From positions 1 to 46,614 of the forward strand of contig LKNA01000017.1 of assembly GCA_001564065.1 (NCBI GenBank): DNA of 46,614 nucleotides, read 5' to 3'. This document shows, in pieces, positions 16,885 to 23,836 of the stretch. The notes under the pieces were generated by a model that ran no database searches, was not told the origin of the DNA, and worked only from the letters and a program-made list of their open reading frames with translations. Numbering within the stretch: the stretch's first letter is position 1; each line of letters starts with the position of its first letter. Source of the DNA: Chitinophagaceae bacterium T5-Br10_B2g13. GTDB taxonomy: Bacteria > Bacteroidota > Rhodothermia > Balneolales > Balneolaceae. The translations under genes were made by a program, and so were the position numbers.

Positions 16885-18429
16885 ATGAAAATCTATACTG
16901 ATAAAAATTTTAAGGGAAACCGACTGTGGTTATTATTACCGCTGATCTTACTAACCACAATGCTCTTTGCGGCATGTAGTACTGATGACGCCCCTGGCAC
17001 AGCTTCGGAAACAGAAGCTGAAGCATCACTGCCTGTTTCTGTATTAGAGCCCGTACAAAGGGATTTAGCGGAAATTAAGAGGAACGGCGTACTTAGAATG
17101 ATCACGTACTACAGTTCAAATACCTATTTTCTCAATCAGGGGATAGAGGTGGGTTTTGAATATGAAATGGTTAAGGAGTTTGCAAGGGAAAATGACCTGG
17201 CTTTGGAAGTAGTGATTGTTGGTGCAGATGAAAATCCTTTTGACCTGCTTAACAGTGGCCAAGGCGACCTTATAGCTGCGAATTACACCATTACACCAGA
17301 ACGCCGGCAAATTGTGAATTTTACCCGGCCGTATAACCTGGTAGATCAGCTTCTGGTCTTTTCAGCAGAAGCGCCCGCTCAACCCCAGACTCTGGAAGAA
17401 CTTTCAGAAACAGATATTGCAGTCTCTGTAAGGAGAAACAGCTCATACTATGCGAGGCTTCAAGATTTGATTGAGGATGGGTATAACATCAACATCGATA
17501 TTATTCCGGACGCCATTGATACTGAAGCGGCACTTATGCAGGTTGCTGAAGGTGAACTGATGGCCACTGTAGCAGATGACAATATGTTTGATGCGGCCAA
17601 TCGATACATGGACGGGCTATTTCCCGGTCCGACTATTGCAGAAAAAGATACCATCGCATGGGCTATTCGGGAGAATGCACCCGATTTAGAATCTGCAATG
17701 AATCGGTTTTTGTATAAACATTTTAGATTTACCGAAGATCGCGAGCGACCGAGACGGTCAACATTTTTGAATGTGCTGAGGCAGCGATACTTTGAAGAGA
17801 GTCGCCAGATTGCGGAGTTTTACAACCCGGAATGGCAATACCAGACGATAGGGATAATCTCTCCGTATGACGATATCGTAAAGAGTGTTGCAGATTCACT
17901 GGAACTTGACTGGCTGATGCTTACGGCAATGATTGCTCAGGAGTCCAGCTTTAATCCCAACAGTAAAAGCTGGGCGGGCGCTGTCGGCTTGATGCAGGTT
18001 ATTCCCCGTTTTGTGGAAACAGAATACGAACAACTTTATGATCCGGTTACGAATATCAAGGAGGGGGCCAGAATTATAAAAGAACATCTCCACCACTACT
18101 CCTACATGGACAGTACAAATCAGTGGCAGATGGCATTGGCAACATACAACGTTGGGCTAGGACATATGGCCGACGCCAGAAGACTTGTGATCGATCAGAA
18201 TAGAAACCCGAATGAGTGGGAAAATGTGTCGAATGCTCTGTTGATGCTTATGCAGAGGCGTTATCATCAACATGCGCGCTATGGATTTGCGAGAGGTATC
18301 GAGCCTGTACAGTATGTAAAAGAGATCATGAATCGCTACAGAACTTACGAGGCGATCATTGCACTGGCCGAAAATCAAAGGCAGGGTAGTATTTCCAATG
18401 CTATGATAGGAAGAAGTTTATCTAATTGA
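16885..18429 (+). CDS. MltF-like lytic murein transglycosylase lipoprotein
   Basis: A 514-residue lipoprotein. The signal peptide ends in MLFAACS, with Cys31 as lipid anchor. Residues about 55-300 form a periplasmic solute-binding-type (SBP_bac_3) module: GVLRMITYYSSNTYFL, then FEYEMVKEFA, then DLIAANYTITPERRQ. Residues about 330-480 are the SLT catalytic domain with Glu353 in MIAQESSFNPNSKSWAGAVG and the conserved GLMQVIP. MltF cleaves the MurNAc-GlcNAc bond in peptidoglycan and makes 1,6-anhydro ends. The binding module regulates activity in the Pseudomonas enzyme, where it binds muropeptides. Its 3' end overlaps the convergent phosphatase gene by 8 bp. Confidence 0.92.
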   Translation: MKIYTDKNFKGNRLWLLLPLILLTTMLFAACSTDDAPGTASETEAEASLPVSVLEPVQRDLAEIKRNGVLRMITYYSSNTYFLNQGIEVGFEYEMVKEFARENDLALEVVIVGADENPFDLLNSGQGDLIAANYTITPERRQIVNFTRPYNLVDQLLVFSAEAPAQPQTLEELSETDIAVSVRRNSSYYARLQDLIEDGYNINIDIIPDAIDTEAALMQVAEGELMATVADDNMFDAANRYMDGLFPGPTIAEKDTIAWAIRENAPDLESAMNRFLYKHFRFTEDRERPRRSTFLNVLRQRYFEESRQIAEFYNPEWQYQTIGIISPYDDIVKSVADSLELDWLMLTAMIAQESSFNPNSKSWAGAVGLMQVIPRFVETEYEQLYDPVTNIKEGARIIKEHLHHYSYMDSTNQWQMALATYNVGLGHMADARRLVIDQNRNPNEWENVSNALLMLMQRRYHQHARYGFARGIEPVQYVKEIMNRYRTYEAIIALAENQRQGSISNAMIGRSLSN

Positions 18430-20146
18430 CCCTGAAGATCAATAAAGTGAGGTCGTCTCCAAGTTTATCGTCTGCAAATTCTCGCACTTCAGCGATGATC
18501 TTTTCCATTAGCTCATTTGGGCTGAGTTCTCTGTTTTGCAGTATGAGCCGGTAGAGACGCTCTTCTCCGAACTCTTCCTGTTTCCGATTCATGGCTTCAT
18601 TTACACCATCTGTATAGAAAACAAGCAGATCTCCACTGTGCAGAGTAAACTCTTTCTGTTCGTATGGAGAAATAGTCTCCATAGCGCCTAGCAGTAAACC
18701 TCCCTCAGTTAGCTCTTCCAGGCTTGAAGAACCATTTCTGAGCATTAGAGGTGGATTATGACCGGCATTTACATATCGGAAAATGTTTTTCCCTGGAAAA
18801 TATTTACCCCAGAAAAAAGTAATGAATTTATCACTGGGGGTATTTTTGAAGATCAGATCGTTAATTCTTTCCGTAGCTTCACTCAGTTCAATATCCACGG
18901 GCAAAAGAACGTGCAGCATCGACTGCAGATTTGCCATCAGCAGTGCGGCGGGTACACCCTTTCCGGTTACATCACCAATGGCAAAAATTGTACTTCCATC
19001 CGGGGTAGCCGCTATATCAAAATAGTCGCCGCCCACTTCTCTGGATGAGAGCGTGCTTGCTGCTAAATCAACTCCTTTAACCTTGGGAATGGGGTCGGGC
19101 AGCAGGCCGCGCTGAATAGATTTTGCAATAGCCAGCTCCTCTTCCATCCTCTCTTTGTCAATTCTCTCCTCAAGCAGAAAGGTTTTCTGGATAGAAACTA
19201 CGGCCAGGTTTGAAAGTGATTTAAGAAAGTTGAAATCTGTTTCTGAGTAGGGTTCTTTATTGAGTCTGTCGCCCACCCCGATTACAGCAACTTTCTCTCC
19301 CTGAATAGAAATTCCAATGATATTTGTAATCTGGTTGTTTTCTAACGATGGGACTTTACCATAGCAGTGATCATCAACAGATCGCACATCTGTTGGGCAT
19401 AAGTCAAACAGGGTGTCCATCTCTTTTTGGCTGAACTGTTTTTTTAAACCGCTCGACGTTAGAGTGGAAATTTTACCGGGCGTTTTATATAAAAGGAAAA
19501 ACGTTCGGATAAAAAGCTGACCAAGGAGGGCAAATTTAAAGATGTTTGATATTTTCTCCCGGTCAGTAAGCAGGTTAAACTCTTTTGAGAGATCAAAAAG
19601 TGTGTTCAGTTCGTGTATTCGGCGATCGAGCTTTCTGTTTGTGTTTTTAAGCTGATCGAAAAGTAGAGAGTTAGAAAGAGCCACTGATGAAATAATGCAT
19701 AAACTTTCGGCAAACTCTAACTCCCGGGCAGTGTACGGTTTTCCGGTCGCTTTTTTCCCAAGAAATAAAAATCCGATATGCTGGTTACTGGTCCTGAGTG
19801 GAAAAAAAATTGAATCTTCCATTTCATCCGCAATTGCGGGTAGTTTATCAGGATGTAAATCGTAGGGGATATGAGAGCAGGACTTTTCCGAATTTGTGAG
19901 ATTTATTTCAATAGAGTCACCTGCCGAGATGGATTTTAATCCTTTTGACTTTTCAACCGTGTAAGTTTTTGTTTCAGGGTTGTAAAAAAGGATGGCAGCC
20001 TTACCCGAAAGCAGTTTGCCCATTAAAATGAGCAGTAAATTGTTCAGTACAAAATCACTGCTGCGCGACTCGATAAGCATACGGCTTGTTTCGAGCACGG
20101 TTTTCATCTCAAACCGATTTTGGAGCTCTTTTTCTGATGCAGCCAT
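18422..20146 (-). CDS. GAF-PP2C (SpoIIE/RsbU-type) serine phosphatase
   Basis: A 574-residue soluble protein. Two GAF-like sensor modules occupy about residues 10-165 and 185-325, a coiled linker follows (LLEERIDKERMEEELAIAKS), and the PP2C-type phosphatase covers about 345-574. Metal-binding acidic residues are seen in REVGGDYFDIAA, FAIGDVTGKGVPAALLMANL, FYTDGVNEA and GDDLTLLIF. RsbU/SpoIIE phosphatases dephosphorylate STAS anti-anti-sigma factors. Here the STAS protein and its kinase are encoded immediately upstream in the same operon with an 8-bp gap. The GAF domains probably sense a small ligand or redox state. No sigma factor lies nearby. Confidence 0.92.
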   Translation of the reverse strand: MAASEKELQNRFEMKTVLETSRMLIESRSSDFVLNNLLLILMGKLLSGKAAILFYNPETKTYTVEKSKGLKSISAGDSIEINLTNSEKSCSHIPYDLHPDKLPAIADEMEDSIFFPLRTSNQHIGFLFLGKKATGKPYTARELEFAESLCIISSVALSNSLLFDQLKNTNRKLDRRIHELNTLFDLSKEFNLLTDREKISNIFKFALLGQLFIRTFFLLYKTPGKISTLTSSGLKKQFSQKEMDTLFDLCPTDVRSVDDHCYGKVPSLENNQITNIIGISIQGEKVAVIGVGDRLNKEPYSETDFNFLKSLSNLAVVSIQKTFLLEERIDKERMEEELAIAKSIQRGLLPDPIPKVKGVDLAASTLSSREVGGDYFDIAATPDGSTIFAIGDVTGKGVPAALLMANLQSMLHVLLPVDIELSEATERINDLIFKNTPSDKFITFFWGKYFPGKNIFRYVNAGHNPPLMLRNGSSSLEELTEGGLLLGAMETISPYEQKEFTLHSGDLLVFYTDGVNEAMNRKQEEFGEERLYRLILQNRELSPNELMEKIIAEVREFADDKLGDDLTLLIFRVN

Positions 20147-20154
20147 GATTTATC

Positions 20155-20577
20155 TCAATTTCTTTTTTTACAGAGGCGAATTTCATTCTTATCAGAGTTT
20201 GCATGATAAGATACGCTATCCATTAATTGGTGGATAAGATAAACTCCCATACCTCCCCGTTTACGCTCCTTTATTTTTTTACGAATATTTGGAAGGTTGT
20301 AGTTTTTAGGGCTGAAGCTGGTACCGCTGTCGAACAGACTGATGCAGAGCTTATCGGGATCAAAAGAGAGATCTATTTCAACGTGTTCATTGGGATTGTT
20401 TTGATAAGCGTGCTTAATGATGTTTGTATAAGCTTCATCTACAGCCAGTTGAAGGTCAGATATCTGTTCTTTCGTAAATCCCTGCTCAGAAGCATGCTGT
20501 GCAACAAAATTGCGCACCTCTGCCAGGTTTTCAGTAGAAGCGTTCACCGTAATTCGGTATGTGGCCGACTTTTTCAA
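20155..20577 (-). CDS. RsbW/SpoIIAB-type anti-sigma serine kinase (HATPase)
   Basis: A 140-residue GHKL ATPase. The N-box is LAVDEAYTNIIKHAY, with the key Glu and Asn. The G1 box is LFDSGTSFSP and the G2 box is RGGMGVYLIHQLMD. These proteins phosphorylate the partner STAS protein on serine and otherwise bind and inhibit a sigma factor or another target. The start is TTG 20577. The gene sits 6 bp after the STAS stop and 8 bp before the phosphatase, which completes a partner-switching module. The final regulated target cannot be deduced. Confidence 0.92.
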   Translation of the reverse strand: MKKSATYRITVNASTENLAEVRNFVAQHASEQGFTKEQISDLQLAVDEAYTNIIKHAYQNNPNEHVEIDLSFDPDKLCISLFDSGTSFSPKNYNLPNIRKKIKERKRGGMGVYLIHQLMDSVSYHANSDKNEIRLCKKRN

Positions 20578-20583
20578 CAGCTT

Positions 20584-20937
20584 CTATTTTTCTTTAGAAA
20601 ATTGTTTAATGGCATCCCGTTCATCTTCGAGAATATCGTAAAGCGTTGGAAAACCAAGCAGATCAAAGACATTGAATACTCTATCGCTCATATTGGTCAG
20701 CTTTATATCGCCACCGGTAGACCTTACATCTTCTATGTAGGCCATAAATACACCAAGTCCGGCACTGGCTATGTAATCGAGCTCACTGCAGTTAACAATA
20801 ATGTTCGATTTATTACTGTCTATAAGCAATTTAAGCGATTCTTCGAGCTGAGAAGCGGTATGTGCATCCAATTCTCCATGAAGGTCCAAAACGTCTAATC
20901 CCGAAGATTCCCGATGGTTAATTTTAAAATTCTTCAT
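20584..20937 (-). CDS. STAS-domain anti-sigma factor antagonist
   Basis: A 117-residue single STAS domain, like SpoIIAA/RsbV. The phosphorylation site is Ser58 in LDYIASAGLGVF, the equivalent of Ser58 in Bacillus SpoIIAA, preceded by the strand NIIVNCSEL. When dephosphorylated it should bind the kinase encoded next and release that kinase's target. ATG 20937 is preferred over the adjoining GTG 20940. It is the first gene of the operon and is followed at 6 bp by the kinase. Confidence 0.93.
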   Translation of the reverse strand: MKNFKINHRESSGLDVLDLHGELDAHTASQLEESLKLLIDSNKSNIIVNCSELDYIASAGLGVFMAYIEDVRSTGGDIKLTNMSDRVFNVFDLLGFPTLYDILEDERDAIKQFSKEK

Positions 20938-21033
20938 CACAGTGGTGCTTTCAATTATTTGGGTTCCTCAAAGATAGAAGTTAGACGGGGTTGTACAAAT
21001 ATTGTATACGAAAAACTATAAGGCAGGTTACAT

Positions 21034-21070
21034 AAAAAAATAAGGCATCACACGTATCCGGTGTGATGCC
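21034..21070 (-). terminator. Strong minus-strand intrinsic terminator
   Basis: Perfect 10-bp stem: GGCATCACAC (21044-21053) and GTGTGATGCC (21061-21070) around a 7-nt loop. On the minus strand the stem is followed by TTATTTTTTT; on the plus strand no T-run follows. No annotated minus-strand gene ends here, so it terminates something unannotated or acts as an attenuator before the STAS operon. Confidence 0.7.
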
Positions 21071-21105
21071 CTGACTATTCATCAAGAGAGACGCTACTTG
21101 AGCGC
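21035..21105 (-). ncRNA. Candidate ~70-nt small RNA or leader attenuator
   Basis: On the minus strand a sigma-70-like promoter, TTGTGC (21141-21136) with an 18-bp spacer and TAATAT (21117-21112), is followed about 40 nt later by a strong terminator. The predicted transcript begins near 21105 with a small hairpin (CGCT-caagt-AGCG) and ends in the hairpin at 21044-21070 plus U-tract. No open frame is present. The gap (20938-21332) is otherwise gene-free. It may instead be the leader of the downstream STAS operon, which begins about 100 bp further on. No known RNA family is recognised. Confidence 0.4.
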
Positions 21106-21332
21106 ATAAGAATATTAGTAAAAATGATCGAAAAAGCACAACTATTATTGAAAAGCGCTATAAATAATCGTGAAAATAGCAGAAAAATCAATTATAACAG
21201 TTTGTTAGAGTGGAAATATGTACCTAAGTTTTGATACGACTTTCGGAAGTTGAAACATTAACGGCGTGTTAGCCTATATGATTGAGAGTATTAGAATTAA
21301 TAATAGATCGAATTTTTAAACCCCAAAATTGA

Positions 21333-21878
21333 ATGACTATGAAAAAGCTACTATTTGCCATATTAACACTTGGGTTCCTGTTTGCTTTCACAGATCAAGC
21401 GAGTGCTCAATGGTCTATCGGTGCCAGTTATGAAATTAGAAATGAAGATCCAACCAATGGATTTGGTCTGCGAGTTGAAAGAGGAATACTCTCTATGGTT
21501 CCGGTGGTGGACTTTAATATGAGAGCTCACTTCTCTTTTTTTAATGATGATGCGGAAATAAGCGGAAACAATCAGAATTTTAGCGGTGAAGTAGACGCTT
21601 ACGACTTCGGTCTTGCTCTAACTGCCGGTGCCCAGATTGCACTCATTAAACCTTATGTGGGATTGGGTGTAGGTGCAGAATCGTACGATTTTGACGGTGA
21701 AGCAAACAGTTTTGATGAAACAAATCTGTTTTGGAATGGATATGGAGGACTGGAACTGGCTCTTCTGCCGATGATAAAACCTTTTATTGAGTATAGAATT
21801 AGCCGGATTTCAGGTTCAGATCAGATCGATTTTAATAATGTGAGCAGAGTTGCTTTTGGGGTCTCTCTCAGATTCTGA
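21333..21878 (+). CDS. Small outer-membrane beta-barrel protein
   Basis: A 181-residue secreted protein. The signal peptide spans about residues 1-26 and ends in DQASAQ. The rest alternates hydrophobic and polar residues in short strands and ends in VSLRF with a terminal Phe, the usual mark of a BAM-assembled barrel. About eight strands fit an OmpX/OmpA-like small barrel. The function is unknown. The ATG at 21339 (MKKLLF) is an equally good start. A clear terminator follows. Confidence 0.75.
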   Translation: MTMKKLLFAILTLGFLFAFTDQASAQWSIGASYEIRNEDPTNGFGLRVERGILSMVPVVDFNMRAHFSFFNDDAEISGNNQNFSGEVDAYDFGLALTAGAQIALIKPYVGLGVGAESYDFDGEANSFDETNLFWNGYGGLELALLPMIKPFIEYRISRISGSDQIDFNNVSRVAFGVSLRF

Positions 21879-21902
21879 TGCTAAAATCTTTATTGAAACA
21901 AG

Positions 21903-21935
21903 AAAGGCTCCCTGGATAAGGAGCCTTTTTTTTGT
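21903..21935 (+). terminator. Intrinsic terminator after the small barrel gene
   Basis: Arms AAGGCTCC (21904-21911) and GGAGCCTT (21920-21927) with an 8-nt loop, followed by an unbroken T-run to 21933. It lies 25 bp past the stop. The reverse strand has only a broken T-run, so it mainly serves the plus strand. Confidence 0.85.
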
Positions 21936-21948
21936 TTTTGAATAATGG

Positions 21949-22434
21949 TTAATTCAAACGAGATATCCATGACTGCGCGTCATACTCATTCGAAAGTTTG
22001 TGCTGTAAATTTTCTGCCATTTCTCTGCTCTCAACACGCCCAATCCGAACCCGATACCAGACGTCTCCGGTCTCTTCTTTGCCATATTGGATAACAAAAG
22101 CTTTTTCAAAACCCCGGTTTTTCCACATATCCAGCTCCCGGTTCGCTTTTTCTTCAGATCTCCAGGATTGAACCTGAACAGCATAATCGCCATTTTCGCT
22201 GTATACTATTTGGCTGCGTTGTTCTGCTTTTGCAATACTGTCTTGTTGAGCCTGGGCAATACTATCCTGAATCATCTGCTGCATTTGTGCCTCATAAACT
22301 CTTTCCAAAGAATCTCTTTCTGCTTGCTGACGCTCGAGTTCCTGCTGGCGAAGCTCTTCTTCACTCGGCCCGCAACCAGCTATCAGAGTTATCGCTAAAA
22401 TAGAAGCTCCCAAAAAAGTTAATAGTGTTTTCAT
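21949..22434 (-). CDS. SPOR-domain lipoprotein
   Basis: A 161-residue lipoprotein with lipobox LIAGC and Cys21 as anchor. Residues about 24-75 are a charged, Gln- and Glu-rich coiled coil (EEELRQQELERQQAERDSLE). Residues about 82-158 form a SPOR domain: YAVQVQSWRSEEKANRELDM, then VWYRVRIGRVESREMAENL. SPOR domains bind denuded glycan strands at division sites, so this protein probably links membrane to septal peptidoglycan. It stands alone between a terminator and a divergent ABC ATPase gene. Confidence 0.88.
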   Translation of the reverse strand: MKTLLTFLGASILAITLIAGCGPSEEELRQQELERQQAERDSLERVYEAQMQQMIQDSIAQAQQDSIAKAEQRSQIVYSENGDYAVQVQSWRSEEKANRELDMWKNRGFEKAFVIQYGKEETGDVWYRVRIGRVESREMAENLQHKLSNEYDAQSWISRLN

Positions 22435-22573
22435 AATGTAAGTTCTGTAATTAAAAACCTGGAATATTTATCTGTAGAACAATGTTAGCTAAAAACTTAA
22501 TTCATTCGTTGATCTTAAACAACATTCAAAAAAATCTGACGGCAAACTCTTTAAAGCCTCGGTTAAATTGCTT

Positions 22574-22598
22574 AATTTAAATAGACTGAATTTAAATA
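22574..22598 (+). promoter_or_regulatory. Tandem AATTTAAATA repeats upstream of the ABC ATPase
   Basis: AATTTAAATA occurs at 22574-22583 and again at 22589-22598, 15 bp apart, about 45 bp before the ATPase start. Each copy contains the palindrome ATTTAAAT. They may be operator sites or simply AT-rich promoter DNA. They do not match a Fur box. Confidence 0.3.
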
Positions 22599-22641
22599 AG
22601 GATGAAAAAGTCCGTTTGTAGTCTCTCATTGAGGATTGTGC

Positions 22642-23682
22642 ATGTTATTAGAAGTTGAAAATATTGAAAAATCATTCGAAGAAGGGAATCCTGTAGTAAA
22701 TAATGTCTCTTTTACTGTTAGTGAGAATGAAATTTTTGCACTGCTTGGCCCCAGCGGTTGTGGCAAGACTACAACTCTGCGCATGATATCCGGTTTTGAG
22801 CACTCTGACCGAGGAACAATCAAGCTGGAAAGTAAAGTTATCTCATCCGATTCTATTCATACTCCACCTCAAAAGCGGGGTATTGGCTTTGTATTCCAGG
22901 ATTATGCTCTGTTCCCACATATGTCTGCTTTGGATAATGTGGCATTTGGACTCACTGGGTTACCCAAGTTTAAGCGTAAAGTTTTTGCAGAAGAGGTTTT
23001 GTGCAGAACGGGTATGGGGGATTACAAAGATCGAAGCCCCGCCGAGCTATCAGGCGGCCAGCAACAGAGGGTAGCACTTGCACGGGCTATAGCACCCGAG
23101 CCAAAGCTTGTACTATTGGATGAACCCTTTTCAAATCTGGATGCAATGTTGAGGGATTCTACCAGGAAGGAAGTTCGGTCTATTATTAAAAAAGCCGGGA
23201 TGAGTGCAATTTTAGTAACTCACGATCAGGAAGAAGCACTCTCATTTGCCGATAGAATAGCTGTTATGAATGAGGGAAGGATTGAGCAGATCGGCACTCC
23301 TGAAGAGGTTTACTATAAGCCAAAGACAAAGTTTGTGGCACAATTTTTAGGGCGAACCAATTTGTTTGAAGGTGTGGTTGATAACTCAGATCAAATTGAA
23401 ACAAATCTTGGATTACTACAGCTCAACTGTAAAGCAAAAGGGAAAGTAACCTGCTCCATACGTCCCGAACATTTAACCATAGAGCGTCCAAACGGTGTAG
23501 GAAAAACTTGTAACCGGGGTATTGTAATCGGACGTGAATTCAAAGGGCACGATATTACATACCATGTAGAGTGTGGCAGTGAAAGATATATTGTCCATAC
23601 GGATAACAGGGTTTTATTTGAAACAAACGACGAAGTAACCGTCAAACCATTGGAACCGGCCGTTATTTTGACCAATCCATAA
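22642..23682 (+). CDS. ABC transporter ATPase, FbpC/PotA-like, without partner genes
   Basis: A 346-residue nucleotide-binding subunit. Walker A is GPSGCGKT (36-43), Q-loop FQDYALFPHM, signature LSGGQ (136-140), Walker B LVLLDEPFSNLD and H-loop VTHDQEEA. The C-terminal part (about 235-346) contains CSIRPEHLTIERP, the mark of a TOBE-type regulatory domain as in iron, sulfate, maltose or polyamine importers. The overall style is closest to ferric-ion FbpC. ATG 22642 has GAGG 9 nt upstream. The TTG at 22636 would be too close. No permease or binding protein is encoded anywhere in this window, so it either serves a distant importer or is shared. Confidence 0.9.
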   Translation: MLLEVENIEKSFEEGNPVVNNVSFTVSENEIFALLGPSGCGKTTTLRMISGFEHSDRGTIKLESKVISSDSIHTPPQKRGIGFVFQDYALFPHMSALDNVAFGLTGLPKFKRKVFAEEVLCRTGMGDYKDRSPAELSGGQQQRVALARAIAPEPKLVLLDEPFSNLDAMLRDSTRKEVRSIIKKAGMSAILVTHDQEEALSFADRIAVMNEGRIEQIGTPEEVYYKPKTKFVAQFLGRTNLFEGVVDNSDQIETNLGLLQLNCKAKGKVTCSIRPEHLTIERPNGVGKTCNRGIVIGREFKGHDITYHVECGSERYIVHTDNRVLFETNDEVTVKPLEPAVILTNP

Positions 23683-23836
23683 AACTAGCTCATTTCTGAT
23701 CAGCAGCGGCTCTTGATGTTATCAATAGACTAAATATTTCTCTTCTAAATAATCAGGTTTATTTCGAAAATTGGAAATTAGCTGAAACGAAGCATTTGCT
23801 TTCCACGTAGTCTATTTCTAAATGGTCTAATGATGA

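Noticed and set aside
20227..20898. Plus-strand open frame of 223 codons across the rsb genes
   Set aside because: It spans two well-supported minus-strand genes (kinase and STAS) and has no motif, so it is chance openness.
22574..22598. Fur box for the FbpC-like ATPase
   Set aside because: The AATTTAAATA repeats do not match the GATAATGATAATCATTATC pattern. Kept only as possible operators.
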